Below, piece after piece: positions 10,846 to 20,164 of a DNA stretch of 64,000 nucleotides (position 1 is the first letter of the stretch; each line of letters opens with the position of its first letter). The notes under the pieces were generated by a model. The model did no database searches. It saw only the letters and a program-made list of their open reading frames with translations, and was not told the origin of the DNA. A program made the translations under genes and the position numbers. The stretch is from Hyunsoonleella aquatilis. Its GTDB lineage: Bacteria; Bacteroidota; Bacteroidia; Flavobacteriales; Flavobacteriaceae. Where the stretch lies: positions 248,001 through 312,000 of the forward strand of contig NZ_JACNMF010000002.1 in NCBI RefSeq assembly GCF_014270105.1, in the 5' to 3' direction.

Positions 10846-10876
10846 AAAAAAAACCACCTTTGATTAAAGATGGCTC
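10846..10876 (-). terminator. Rho-independent terminator of ppa
   Basis: Stem CCATCTTT/AAAGGTGG on the minus strand (one G-T pair), loop AATC, followed by eight T. It separates ppa from hppA transcription. Confidence 0.75.
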
Positions 10877-10909
10877 AATTTTTTTTGCGATAAATTATCA
10901 ATTTGATAA

Positions 10910-11446
10910 TTAGATTACGAAGGTACGCTTTTTCTTATGCTCACTTTCTTCATAACGCTTAACGCACTCATGATAAATTTTACGAGCTTCCTCAGCATTG
11001 CTCCATCCACCTGTATCTACCTTTTTCTTCTCAAGGTCCTTATATACTTGGAAAAAATGCTCTATTTCCTTTAGCCTATGGGGGTTCAAATCGAGGATAT
11101 CACTGCGGTGGCTCCACACAGGATCGGTCACCGGAACACAGATGATTTTTTCATCCGGCCCTTTCTCATCGGTCATGTGGAACACGCCTATTGGCCTCAC
11201 TTCCATAACCACCATTGGATAGGACGGTTCAGTTGAAAGCACCAAAACGTCCAACGGATCTTGATCTAAAGCTAAAGTCTCCGGAATGAATCCATAATCT
11301 CCTGGATACATCATCGATGAAAACAATGTACGGTCAAACCTAATTTTATTTAATGTAAAATCGTATTCGTATTTATTTCTGCTGCCTTTCGGTATTTCGA
11401 TCAATACGTCAAAGGTCAATTCATTTTTATTTTTAGCCATAGTCAT
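10910..11446 (-). CDS. ppa: Inorganic pyrophosphatase (soluble, family I)
   Basis: About 178 aa (ATG at 11446; a second ATG at 11440 is equally likely). The frame is open up to 11482, but a strong promoter sits at 11459-11489 inside that extension, so the longer start is rejected. Family I motifs are present: EIPKGSRNKYEYD near the N-terminus, YPGDYGFIPETL, and DQDPLDVLVL with the metal-binding Asp residues. It hydrolyses PPi in the cytoplasm, driving biosynthesis. It precedes hppA, so the cell has both a soluble and an energy-conserving enzyme side by side. Confidence 0.95.
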   Translation of the reverse strand: MTMAKNKNELTFDVLIEIPKGSRNKYEYDFTLNKIRFDRTLFSSMMYPGDYGFIPETLALDQDPLDVLVLSTEPSYPMVVMEVRPIGVFHMTDEKGPDEKIICVPVTDPVWSHRSDILDLNPHRLKEIEHFFQVYKDLEKKKVDTGGWSNAEEARKIYHECVKRYEESEHKKKRTFVI

Positions 11447-11458
11447 AGATTTAGGCCT

Positions 11459-11489
11459 CAAAGGTATGGATTGACAGCCCATTTAACAA
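11459..11489 (-). promoter_or_regulatory. Promoter of ppa (TTG-N20-TACCTTTG)
   Basis: On the minus strand TTG (11489-11487), a 20-bp spacer and TACCTTTG (11466-11459) form a near-ideal Bacteroidota -33/-7 promoter. The expected start site is just before the ATGs at 11446/11440, which fixes the translation start. Confidence 0.7.
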
Positions 11490-11618
11490 TAAATGTGATA
11501 CCTTTCAAGCTTTTTCAGAGTGCTTTTATCTAAATCGAAAAAAAGCGATGACCGTATTAGCTTTTTGACAAAATCGACAAGAATTACATAAAGAAATTAG
11601 ACAATTGGTCATGGAATC

Positions 11619-12584
11619 TTAAGAAAAATGATTTACAACCATAAAATCCACCAATCTTGAAGCCAATAACGCCGTTTGTGTATCCCTATCAAATTGCGGA
11701 TTAAGCTCTGCAATATCAAAGGACATCACCTTTTTACTTTTTAGAAGAACCTTTAATGTTTCGAAAACGAATTGTGGCGTAAAACCTAATGGCGAAGGTG
11801 CGCTAACTCCTGGTGCATAAGCCGAAGCAAAACCATCCATATCAATGGTGACATACAAATAATCATTATTGTCCGAGATCGAGCGTAATTTTTTATGAAG
11901 TTGTTTGATACCCGTTTTTGAATGGAGTTCATCATGCAACATGAAGTCAATATTAAACTTTTTCGCTATTTCAAATAATTCTTTTGTATTGGATTGCTTT
12001 TGAATACCAATAGGGAAATAATCCACATTATCATATTGCTGAAGAATTTGATAGAAAGGCGTTCCAGAATTCGGCTGATGTTCCACGGGACGCAAATCAA
12101 AATGCGCATCAAAATTGATGATACCGATGCGCTTATCTGGGAAGGTATTTTTCAATCCTCTATAATGCGCAAAGGCCATATCGTGCCCTCCTCCAATTCC
12201 GATGGGAAATACATTATTTGAAATAAGTGTCGCAATACTTTTTGAAAATGCTACCTGACAGGATTCCAAATCGTCGCCATTACAGATAACATCCCCAAAG
12301 TCAACGACTTTTTTATTTTCAAAGTGAATAGGCACACCTCCTAATTTCGCCCTTAAGCACCTTGAACCGTCTTTAGCTCCCGGCCTCCCCAAATTTCGCT
12401 TCACACCTTCATCACAGGCATAGCCAATAATTCCGAAACCAAAGGCATCCTTGCCAATTCCTCTTATATCTTCACATTGAATTGCTTGACACCAATATTG
12501 TGCCCCTAAATCCGGGTTGGTCGGTCTTCCTTTCCAATCTGATTTATCTCCGGGTCGATATGTAATATTGAGATCAGCAAACAT
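11619..12584 (-). CDS. hutG: Formimidoylglutamase
   Basis: 321 aa from the ATG at 12584; a GTG two codons earlier is possible but overlaps the hutI stop. It belongs to the ureohydrolase (arginase) family. The Mn2+ ligand motifs are visible: GGGHDMAFAH, NFDAHFDLRP and TIDMDGFASAYAPGV. It cleaves N-formimino-L-glutamate to glutamate and formamide, the last step of the four-step histidine pathway. It is the last gene of hutHUIG and starts 2 bp after the hutI stop codon. Confidence 0.92.
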   Translation of the reverse strand: MFADLNITYRPGDKSDWKGRPTNPDLGAQYWCQAIQCEDIRGIGKDAFGFGIIGYACDEGVKRNLGRPGAKDGSRCLRAKLGGVPIHFENKKVVDFGDVICNGDDLESCQVAFSKSIATLISNNVFPIGIGGGHDMAFAHYRGLKNTFPDKRIGIINFDAHFDLRPVEHQPNSGTPFYQILQQYDNVDYFPIGIQKQSNTKELFEIAKKFNIDFMLHDELHSKTGIKQLHKKLRSISDNNDYLYVTIDMDGFASAYAPGVSAPSPLGFTPQFVFETLKVLLKSKKVMSFDIAELNPQFDRDTQTALLASRLVDFMVVNHFS

Positions 12585-12586
12585 GG

Positions 12587-13825
12587 TCACACTATTTCTT
12601 TTCCTTTCAAATACACCTTTTCAATATGATTTGAGCCGAAGGCATAAGGTATGTAACTATAAGACGGTATTGGCCTTGTTAAAATTAGATTAGCCAATTT
12701 TCCTTTGGTAATAGATCCTACTTCATTTTGAAGCCCCATGGCATAAGCCCCATTTATGGTACTGGCATTAACGGCTTCTTCTGGTGTCATTTTCATTTTG
12801 ACACAAGCCGAAGACACTGCAAAATTCATATTGCCAGACGGCGCAGAACCTGGATTATAATCTGTGGCCAAGGCCAAGGGCAATCCGGCATCCATCATTT
12901 TTCGAGCGGGGGTATATGGGATCCCCAAAAAATAGGAACACCCTGGAAGCGCGACGGGCATGGTACGTGTATTTTTTAATGATTGAATATCCGCATCCCG
13001 CATTTCCTCAAGATGGTCAACCGAAAGGGCATCATATTTTACGCCAACCTGCACCCCCCCAATTGCGGTAAATTGATTCACATGGATTTTAGGTATCAAT
13101 CCAAACTGTCTTCCAGCTTTTAAAATTGTATCGGTATCTTCTACCGAAAAATAACCTGTTTCGCAAAACACATCTATAAACTCGGCCAACCCCTCCTTGG
13201 CAACCCTTGGAATCATATCTTCAATTAACAATTTCAGATAGCCTTTCTTATTAACTTTAAATGCCTTTGGAAAAGCATGTGCCCCTAAAAATGTTGCTTT
13301 AATTGGAATGGAATAATCCTCTTTTAGACGTTTAATGACCCGCAACATTTTCAATTCTGCATCCAAGGTTAACCCGTATCCCGATTTGATTTCAATAGCA
13401 CCCGTACCTAATTTGACCACTTCTTCCAATCGAACTTTGCTTTGTTGGTACAAATCTTCTGCTGAGGTTTTTTGGAGTTGTGTTGCTGAATTTAGGATAC
13501 CGCCACCGCGTTTGGCGATTTCTTGATACGACAACCCTTTTATCCTATCTACAAATTCAGCTTCTCGATGGCCAGCGTAAACTAGATGGGTATGTGAATC
13601 GCACCAGCTTGGCAATACCATTTTTCCAGTAGCATCTATGGTTTTATCGGCTTCAATTTTAGGGCAATTTTCCATTGCACCAAAATCTTCAATGTTGCCA
13701 TTTTTTACCAGCAAATATGCGTTCTTGATAGTTGGCAAAACGGCCATATCCACACCCGAAACAAAATCAATTCGTTCCTCCCTAACCTGCAATAATTCTT
13801 TTATGTTTTTGAATAACACAGTCAT
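12587..13825 (-). CDS. hutI: Imidazolonepropionase
   Basis: 412 aa, amidohydrolase superfamily. Metal ligands appear in SHTHLVYAGHREAEF, then LGAHAFP, a DHLEEM His/Asp segment, and ATDYNPGSAPSGNM near the C-terminus. It hydrolyses 4-imidazolone-5-propionate to N-formimino-L-glutamate, the third step of histidine breakdown. Its ATG overlaps the hutU stop codon by one base (TAATG), the tightest junction in the operon and a sign of translational coupling. Confidence 0.95.
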   Translation of the reverse strand: MTVLFKNIKELLQVREERIDFVSGVDMAVLPTIKNAYLLVKNGNIEDFGAMENCPKIEADKTIDATGKMVLPSWCDSHTHLVYAGHREAEFVDRIKGLSYQEIAKRGGGILNSATQLQKTSAEDLYQQSKVRLEEVVKLGTGAIEIKSGYGLTLDAELKMLRVIKRLKEDYSIPIKATFLGAHAFPKAFKVNKKGYLKLLIEDMIPRVAKEGLAEFIDVFCETGYFSVEDTDTILKAGRQFGLIPKIHVNQFTAIGGVQVGVKYDALSVDHLEEMRDADIQSLKNTRTMPVALPGCSYFLGIPYTPARKMMDAGLPLALATDYNPGSAPSGNMNFAVSSACVKMKMTPEEAVNASTINGAYAMGLQNEVGSITKGKLANLILTRPIPSYSYIPYAFGSNHIEKVYLKGKEIV

Positions 13826-15822
13826 TAAAACAAAGATTTTAAAATAGAATTGTCCACCCTATTCGGTAGGGTTACCTTCAGGTTTGGGGTGCGCTCCATT
13901 TCTCGTTTTATGGCAAAAAGGGCGCCTTCATTTCTGGCCCAACTTCGTCTGGAAATTCCATTATTTACATCGTAAAATAACATATTCTTAAGTCGGTCTT
14001 CTGCTTCTCTAGTGCCGTCCAACAGCATGCCAAACCCACCATTAATGACTTCGCCCCAACCCACTCCGCCACCGTTGTGGATGGACACCCAAGTAGCACC
14101 TCTAAAACTATCCCCAATCACATTATGAATGGCCATATCTGCTGTAAACTTACTACCATCATAAATATTTGAGGTTTCCCTATAAGGGGAATCTGTTCCG
14201 CTCACATCGTGATGATCCCTACCCAAAACCACTGGGCCAATTTCTCCGTTAGCAATTGCTTTATTAAATGCCAAAGCAATTTTTGAACGCCCCTCAGCAT
14301 CAGCATACAAGATACGTGCCTGCGAGCCAACTACCAATTTATTTTGTTTCGCATTTTTTATCCATGTGATATTGTCCTGCATTTGCAACTGTATGTCTTT
14401 TGGAGCATTACCTTTAATGCTTTGCAAAACTTCCAAGGCTATCTGGTCCGTTTTATCCAAATCTTTGGGGTTTCCTGAAGTACACACCCAACGAAATGGC
14501 CCAAAGCCATAATCAAAACACATGGGACCTAAAATATCCTGTACGTAGGATGGATATTTAAAGTCAATGCCGTTTTTAGCCATCACATCTGCTCCAGCCC
14601 TTGAGGCTTCCAGTAAAAATGCATTCCCATAATCAAAAAAATAAGTGCCTTTTTTTGCGTGTTTGTTTATGGCTTCAGCATGTCGTTTTAATGATGCCTG
14701 TACTTTTTCCTTGAACAAAACCGGATTATCCTTTATCATAATGTTTGCCTCCCCAAAGGTGCAATTCGCTGGATAATACCCTCCCGTCCAAGGAATATGC
14801 AACGAGGTTTGGTCCGAACCCACATGCACAAAAATATTTTCCTTATCAAATTCCTCCCAAACCTCAACTACATTTCCGATATAGGCAATAGATACTACCT
14901 CTTTTTCTGCTTGGGCAGTTTTTACAAAATCTATTAATTCATTGATATCTTGTATCAAAATATCCACCCAGCCCTGTTCATGTCGTTTTTTGGCCGCTTT
15001 GGCATTCACCTCGGCACAAACCGTGATACACCCTGCAATATTTCCCGCTTTGGGTTGTGCACCGCTCATGCCTCCCAAGCCAGAAGTTAAAAATATTTTT
15101 CCCTCAGGTGTTTCTCCTTTTGGAAGAATTTTTCGAAAGGCATTCATGACGGTTATCGTGGTGCCGTGCACAATGCCCTGCGGGCCGATATACATATACG
15201 ACCCCGCCGTCATTTGCCCGTATTGTGTTACGCCCAAAGCATTATATTTTTCCCAATCGTCCGGTTTTGAATAGTTAGGAATCATCATACCGTTGGTCAC
15301 CACAACCCTCGGCGCTTCTTTGGAGGACGGAAACAAACCCATGGGATGACCAGAATACATGTGCAGGGTTTGCTCATCGGTCATGGTTGCTAAATATTGC
15401 ATCGTCAACACATATTGCGCCCAATTTTGAAATACCGCACCGTTGCCACCATAAATAATCAATTCCTCCGGATGTTGCGCCACTTTGGGATCAAGGTTAT
15501 TCTGAATCATCAGCATAATGGCCGCCGCTTGCTCTGATTTGGCTGGATAGGCATCTATTGACCTTGCATATATTTTATAATCCGGCTTGAAGCGATACAT
15601 ATAAATACGACCGAATTCTTTAAGTTCCTCAGCAAATTCTATAGCTAATTCCGCGTGCCAATCCTTAGGAAAATAGCGCAATGCATTTTTAATTGCCAAT
15701 TGCTTTTCGGCTTTGGTCAATACATTCTTTCGTTTTGGTGCTCTGTTGGTATCCTTTGGATATGGCTTTTGTTTTGGCAACGTAGCTGGTAAACCTTGTA
15801 AAATTTGTTCTTTAAAGGTCAT
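13825..15822 (-). CDS. hutU: Urocanate hydratase
   Basis: 665 aa from the ATG at 15822 (a TTG two codons upstream is less likely). Urocanase motifs include GGMSGAQPKAGNIAG in the NAD+-binding core and PFRWVCTSG carrying the conserved Cys near the active site. It hydrates urocanate to imidazolonepropionate with tightly bound NAD+. It is about 100 residues longer than the roughly 555-aa proteobacterial enzymes; the extra length is at the N-terminus and as inserts, and long forms are usual in Bacteroidota. It starts 7 bp after the hutH stop. Confidence 0.95.
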   Translation of the reverse strand: MTFKEQILQGLPATLPKQKPYPKDTNRAPKRKNVLTKAEKQLAIKNALRYFPKDWHAELAIEFAEELKEFGRIYMYRFKPDYKIYARSIDAYPAKSEQAAAIMLMIQNNLDPKVAQHPEELIIYGGNGAVFQNWAQYVLTMQYLATMTDEQTLHMYSGHPMGLFPSSKEAPRVVVTNGMMIPNYSKPDDWEKYNALGVTQYGQMTAGSYMYIGPQGIVHGTTITVMNAFRKILPKGETPEGKIFLTSGLGGMSGAQPKAGNIAGCITVCAEVNAKAAKKRHEQGWVDILIQDINELIDFVKTAQAEKEVVSIAYIGNVVEVWEEFDKENIFVHVGSDQTSLHIPWTGGYYPANCTFGEANIMIKDNPVLFKEKVQASLKRHAEAINKHAKKGTYFFDYGNAFLLEASRAGADVMAKNGIDFKYPSYVQDILGPMCFDYGFGPFRWVCTSGNPKDLDKTDQIALEVLQSIKGNAPKDIQLQMQDNITWIKNAKQNKLVVGSQARILYADAEGRSKIALAFNKAIANGEIGPVVLGRDHHDVSGTDSPYRETSNIYDGSKFTADMAIHNVIGDSFRGATWVSIHNGGGVGWGEVINGGFGMLLDGTREAEDRLKNMLFYDVNNGISRRSWARNEGALFAIKREMERTPNLKVTLPNRVDNSILKSLF

Positions 15823-15829
15823 CTTCAAT

Positions 15830-17320
15830 TTATTTTAAAATGAAAGCCTGATTTGCCACCAATTCAATCATGGCATCAATATCATCCTTCAACAGCCGAT
15901 CGCCTTCTAATTTTGGCACTTTTTCACGGATGACTTTAAAATTCGCCTCGATAATATCAGAAAAGGTATTGGGCCTCCTAAATTCCAATGCCTGTGCCGC
16001 ATACATCAATTCAATAGCTAAAATCTTCTCTAAATTCCCCAAAACCTGATTGAATCTTCTGCCCGAAATACTGCCCATGGAAACGTGGTCCTCTTGGCCC
16101 AATGCCGTTGGTACGCTATCGGCTGAAGCCGGAAAACACAAGGATTTATTCTCCGTAACCAAAGCTGCAGTGGTATATTGTGGAATCATAAAACCGGAAT
16201 TCAGCCCTCCTCCAGTAGTTAATAGTCGCGGTAATCCGAATTTGCCTTCTAACAATAGAAAGCATCGTCTGTCCGAAATATTCCCCAGTTCCGAGGTGGC
16301 AATTGAACCATAATCCAATGACATGGCCAAAGGTTGCCCATGAAAATTCCCTCCTGAAACGGCTTCGGTATCGCTTAAAACAATAGGGTTATCGGTTACG
16401 GAATTCAACTCGATTTCAGTGAGTTCCCGTAAATGATAAAAGGCATTTCGGGATGCCCCATGGACCTGCGGAATACAACGCATAGAATATGGATCCTGCA
16501 CACGCTCGCAATTTTCATGAGAATCCACATTTTGCGACCTATAAAGCAAAGCGAACATACGTTCGGCCACCTCAATAGTTCCCGGAAAAGGTCTGATTTT
16601 GTGCAATTCATCCTTAAACGGGGCCGAACTACCTTGATAGCCCTCAATACTCATGGCTCCTGCCACATCGGCCAAATCCAGCAGGTATTCCATTTTTTTT
16701 AGGCCAGTGACTGCGTGCGCCAAAATAAACTGGGTGCCGTTTATTAAGGACAAGCCTTCTTTGGCTTTTAGTTTGATAGGTTTTAAATGATGCTGAATTA
16801 AAACTTCTTTTGCCGGAACAACAGTATCATTTGCCCAAAATTCCCCTTCGCCAATTAACGGCAAAAACAGATGGGATAATGGTGCTAAATCTCCCGATGC
16901 CCCTACCGAACCTTGCTCAGGGACCACCGGCAGAAGATCATTTTCAATAAAATATAAAATACGTTCGATGACTTCCAAACGAATGCCCGAATAGCCTTGG
17001 CACAGTGAATGTACCTTGCAAATCATCATGAGTTTGGATAGGGTTTTATCAATGGGCTTACCCACACCAACGGCATGCGTCAGCAACAGATTTTTTTGCA
17101 AAAGATTGGTTTCGTCCGTTGAAATTCGAACGTCACATAACGGGCCAAAACCAGTGTTAATACCATAAACGGGCTTGTTGGCATTTGCAATTACCTCAAC
17201 TTTTTTTCTACAAGCAATGACTTTTTCTTTTGCCTCTGAAGTTAAGGTTGCTTCCAAATCACCATTGGCAATTCGGATTACCTTTTTTACGGTTAATTCA
17301 TCTATGCCATATCGGAACAT
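15830..17320 (-). CDS. hutH: Histidine ammonia-lyase
   Basis: 496 aa. The tripeptide Ala141-Ser142-Gly143 in GSVGASGDLAPLSH cyclises to the MIO electrophile. YGINTGFGP, with the catalytic Tyr, and QDPYSMRC are also conserved. It deaminates L-histidine to urocanate. It is the first gene of hutHUIG, transcribed away from a LysR regulator across an 83-bp gap (17321-17403). No histidine permease is in the operon. Confidence 0.96.
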   Translation of the reverse strand: MFRYGIDELTVKKVIRIANGDLEATLTSEAKEKVIACRKKVEVIANANKPVYGINTGFGPLCDVRISTDETNLLQKNLLLTHAVGVGKPIDKTLSKLMMICKVHSLCQGYSGIRLEVIERILYFIENDLLPVVPEQGSVGASGDLAPLSHLFLPLIGEGEFWANDTVVPAKEVLIQHHLKPIKLKAKEGLSLINGTQFILAHAVTGLKKMEYLLDLADVAGAMSIEGYQGSSAPFKDELHKIRPFPGTIEVAERMFALLYRSQNVDSHENCERVQDPYSMRCIPQVHGASRNAFYHLRELTEIELNSVTDNPIVLSDTEAVSGGNFHGQPLAMSLDYGSIATSELGNISDRRCFLLLEGKFGLPRLLTTGGGLNSGFMIPQYTTAALVTENKSLCFPASADSVPTALGQEDHVSMGSISGRRFNQVLGNLEKILAIELMYAAQALEFRRPNTFSDIIEANFKVIREKVPKLEGDRLLKDDIDAMIELVANQAFILK

Positions 17321-17345
17321 CGGTTAAATTTTTAATAGATTATTA

Positions 17346-17353
17346 CAAAGTTA
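17346..17353 (-). promoter_or_regulatory. Candidate -7 element (TAACTTTG) of hutHUIG
   Basis: TAACTTTG on the minus strand, 25 bp before the hutH ATG, in the divergent gap with the LysR gene. No TTG is seen at -33, which would fit dependence on an activator. Confidence 0.5.
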
Positions 17354-17403
17354 TCCCTATTTTTGATGTTTAAAAAGACTATTTATGTTACTTTTTGATA
17401 ACT

Positions 17404-18297
17404 ATGGGTAATCAATTAGAATATCGACATTTGAATTATTTTTTGGCTGTTGCCGAAGAACTACACTTTAGAAAAGCGGCCGAGCGCCTCTATATTTCGC
17501 AACCTGGCTTAAGCAGACAGATCAAACAAATGGAGGAGGGTTTGGGGGTGCAACTTTTTGAGCGACACAACCGGAAAGTTATATTGACCAAAGCTGGCGA
17601 ATATCTAAAGCGCGAACTCGTCATCAATCTAAAGCAGCTTGATGATATTTTAAATCACACTAAACTTTTGGGGCACGGCAAAAAAGGTCAACTGAAGTTT
17701 GGATATGTGGGCTCAGCAATGCAACGTATCATTCCAGAATTGCTATTGCACTACCGGGATACAAATCCGGATGTGGTGTTCAGCTTAAAGGAAATGGACA
17801 ATCAAAAACAGATTGAGAATCTGTTGAATTTTAAAATTGATGTCGGTTTCGTGCGTTTGGAGCATATCCCACCTTCCATTAAGATAAAACGTGTATTGAG
17901 CGATACCTTTTGTTTAGTATTGCCAAAAAACCATCCGCTAGATACCTCAAATTTTGAGGATTTGTGCCAACTTAAAGAAGAATCCTTTATTCTTTTTGAC
18001 CCCCAATACAGCCAATCGTATTACAATAATGTCATGCAGGTTTTTCGGGACAGTGGTTTTGCGCCTTTGGTAAGCCATCTTACTATTCATGCCAGCTCTA
18101 TATACAAACTGGTAGAAAATAATTTTGGGATTTCCATAGTTCCAAAATCTTTAGCCTCAAGCCATATTAAAGGGATAAAGTTTATTGAACTGGATATGAT
18201 GCCACAGCGGACCGAGCTATCCATGGTTTGGCATAGTGAAAATCGCAACCCTATTTTAATGGGATTTCTGGACGTTGTAAAACAACAAAATCCATGA
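17404..18297 (+). CDS. LysR-family transcriptional regulator, probable hut regulator
   Basis: 297 aa from ATG 17404; a TTG three codons earlier is less likely. The N-terminal winged HTH covers about residues 4-62 (LNYFLAVAEELHFRKAAERL, then ISQPGLSRQIKQMEEGLG). It is followed by the usual two-lobed effector-binding domain. It is divergent from hutH with only 83 bp between starts, so it probably controls hutHUIG in response to histidine or urocanate; this is inferred from position. A strong 14-bp hairpin overlaps its stop codon. Confidence 0.88.
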   Translation: MGNQLEYRHLNYFLAVAEELHFRKAAERLYISQPGLSRQIKQMEEGLGVQLFERHNRKVILTKAGEYLKRELVINLKQLDDILNHTKLLGHGKKGQLKFGYVGSAMQRIIPELLLHYRDTNPDVVFSLKEMDNQKQIENLLNFKIDVGFVRLEHIPPSIKIKRVLSDTFCLVLPKNHPLDTSNFEDLCQLKEESFILFDPQYSQSYYNNVMQVFRDSGFAPLVSHLTIHASSIYKLVENNFGISIVPKSLASSHIKGIKFIELDMMPQRTELSMVWHSENRNPILMGFLDVVKQQNP

Positions 18298-18316
18298 TAA
18301 TGTCATGGATTTTGTT
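18284..18316 (+). terminator. Hairpin at the LysR stop codon
   Basis: Perfect 14-bp stem (18284-18297 with 18303-18316), loop TAATG. The left arm includes the TGA stop. There is no T-run downstream, so termination may be weak; RNA protection is an alternative. Confidence 0.5.
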
Positions 18317-18431
18317 CTGATTTCAAAAGGGGAAATCATGCTATTGACCAACTCAAATCATCTATTATGAAGATAATCTTTTGAAGATTTTTATAATCTT
18401 ACATTGTAAAGTTACAACTAATTTTAGATTA

Positions 18432-18452
18432 ATTTTTATTTATATTTTTTAT
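18432..18452. repeat. 21-bp AT-rich direct repeat, copy 1 (downstream of icd)
   Basis: The 21 bases here are identical to 20144-20164 on the other side of icd. Every base is A or T, so chance or low complexity is possible. Confidence 0.4.
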
Positions 18453-18492
18453 AATATTCATTTAAATAAATTATGATTATACTCAAAGGAAA

Positions 18493-18512
18493 ACCCACGA
18501 AAATTCATGGGT
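18493..18512 (-). terminator. Probable terminator hairpin of icd
   Basis: Stem ACCCATGA/TCGTGGGT on the minus strand (one wobble pair), 4-nt loop, then TTTTCCTTT. It lies 50 bp after the icd stop. Confidence 0.55.
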
Positions 18513-18561
18513 CTTCAACAACAACATTTAACTATTAACTAAACTAAACCAACCAAATATT

Positions 18562-20097
18562 TTATTCCCCTTGCCCCAATGAAAAAGCGCGTTTTCCATT
18601 GAATTCATAAAGGTTTTCTGTTTTTATGACGTCCATGCCTTCATTATGCAATTTTGATAACAAAGCGATAACCTGCTCATATTCCACGGGTTCGTAAACA
18701 GGTTCGGTTTTATCAATATTCGCATCCATCGCCACAAATCGGCATCTCCAGTGGTCTGTACAATAGGTTTCCTTTAGCCCCCTTGGGAACACTTTAACCC
18801 CCCTATTGGTAATCATTTTAAGCTTGAGCTTATAAACGCTTATGTTTGAAAGCATTTCACCTATTTCCTCAGGGTTTGAGCCTTTCCAATCCATAAAAAC
18901 ATCCACTCCCAGTAATTGCTTTTCGGCCTCTTTGCGCTTATATTCTGGAATTGTAATTTTTCCAGTACCACTGGCCATGCTACTTTTCGGTAATTTTACA
19001 GGGGACTCCCCTAATCTAGCAATAATGGCATCGGCGAATTCACTAGTGGACACTCTTTTTATACTGTATTGATTATTGTAAATGTCCGCAGTATGGTAGC
19101 CCTCTTCCAATGTAGTTAACCACGCATTTTTTATGTTATCCGCTATTTCAGTTTGACCTATATAAGCCAACATGTTGATTGCGGCATTTAATAACCCAGA
19201 CGGATTGGCAATATTCCGCCCCGCAATATCAGGTGCAGAGCCGTGGATGGCTTCAAACATAGCAATATTTTTCCCAATGTTGGCCGAACCAGCCATCCCC
19301 ACGGAACCTCCAACCTCGGCCGCGATATCAGAGATAATATCCCCATATAAATTTGAAGTAACGATCACATCATATCGCTCAGGGTGGGCCGCCAGATGGG
19401 CCGCGCCTATATCAATAATCTGGGATTCGTTAATGATATCCGGGTATTCCGCCGCTATTTCTAAAAACACTTTATGGAAGAGTCCATCGGTCAATTTCAT
19501 AATATTGTCCTTAATCATACAGGTAACCTTCTTTCTACCAAAAGCTCTGGCATACTCAAAAGCATAACGTACGATGCGCTCACAACCCGGCCTGGTAATC
19601 AGCTTTAAACATTGTACAACGTCGTCTGTTTGTTGATGTTCTATACCGGCATAGAGGTCTTCCTCATTTTCACGCACAATCACCACATCCATATCTGGGA
19701 AGTTAGTCTTTACATAAGGATGCAAGGCCGTTACGGGACGCACATTGGCAAACAACCCAAGTGATTTTCTTAAGGTAACATTCAAGCTTTTATAGCCCTT
19801 CCCTTGTGGCGTAGTTACTGGCGCTTTTAGTATAATCTTTGCATCGCCGATAGTTTCCCATGCTTCAGGTTTGATGCCCGAGGTATTCCCGGATAAATAC
19901 ACCTGCTCGCCCAATTCAATAAAATGAGGCTCAATTTTGGCGCCTGCTGCCTTAAGGATTTTTAGGGTAGCCCCCATAATTTCGGGGCCAATACCGTCGC
20001 CTTGGGCAACGGCTATTTTTACCTTTTCATTGCTTTTCCTAATACCGTTTTCAGACCTCTTTTTGTGAAAACTGCCGTTTAATAATTCTGCTTCCAT
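18562..20097 (-). CDS. icd: Isocitrate dehydrogenase, long (Thermus-like) form
   Basis: 511 aa. The isopropylmalate/isocitrate dehydrogenase core spans about residues 25-365: GDGIGPEI, the substrate motif NVTLRKSLGLFANVRP, the metal site NLYGDIISDIAAE, and IHGSAPDIAGRNIANP. It is followed by a C-terminal domain of about 140 residues, as in the roughly 500-aa Thermus/Rickettsia-type enzymes. It converts isocitrate to alpha-ketoglutarate in the TCA cycle. Coenzyme choice (NADP or NAD) is not certain from sequence. It is monocistronic, with its own promoter and terminator. Confidence 0.9.
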   Translation of the reverse strand: MEAELLNGSFHKKRSENGIRKSNEKVKIAVAQGDGIGPEIMGATLKILKAAGAKIEPHFIELGEQVYLSGNTSGIKPEAWETIGDAKIILKAPVTTPQGKGYKSLNVTLRKSLGLFANVRPVTALHPYVKTNFPDMDVVIVRENEEDLYAGIEHQQTDDVVQCLKLITRPGCERIVRYAFEYARAFGRKKVTCMIKDNIMKLTDGLFHKVFLEIAAEYPDIINESQIIDIGAAHLAAHPERYDVIVTSNLYGDIISDIAAEVGGSVGMAGSANIGKNIAMFEAIHGSAPDIAGRNIANPSGLLNAAINMLAYIGQTEIADNIKNAWLTTLEEGYHTADIYNNQYSIKRVSTSEFADAIIARLGESPVKLPKSSMASGTGKITIPEYKRKEAEKQLLGVDVFMDWKGSNPEEIGEMLSNISVYKLKLKMITNRGVKVFPRGLKETYCTDHWRCRFVAMDANIDKTEPVYEPVEYEQVIALLSKLHNEGMDVIKTENLYEFNGKRAFSLGQGE

Positions 20098-20118
20098 ATC
20101 TTTTTATTTAGAACAGTT

Positions 20119-20126
20119 CAAAATTA
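20119..20126 (-). promoter_or_regulatory. Candidate -7 element (TAATTTTG) of icd
   Basis: TAATTTTG on the minus strand, 21 bp before the icd ATG; consensus TAnnTTTG. The -33 region is AT-rich without a clear TTG. Confidence 0.5.
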
Positions 20127-20143
20127 TAAAAAGAAAATCATAT

Positions 20144-20164
20144 ATTTTTATTTATATTTTTTAT
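20144..20164. repeat. 21-bp AT-rich direct repeat, copy 2 (upstream of icd)
   Basis: Identical to 18432-18452; lies about 20 bp upstream of the icd -7 element. Confidence 0.4.

Noticed and set aside
11447-11482. Longer N-terminus for ppa
   Set aside because: The extension contains a near-consensus promoter and lies outside the usual family length.
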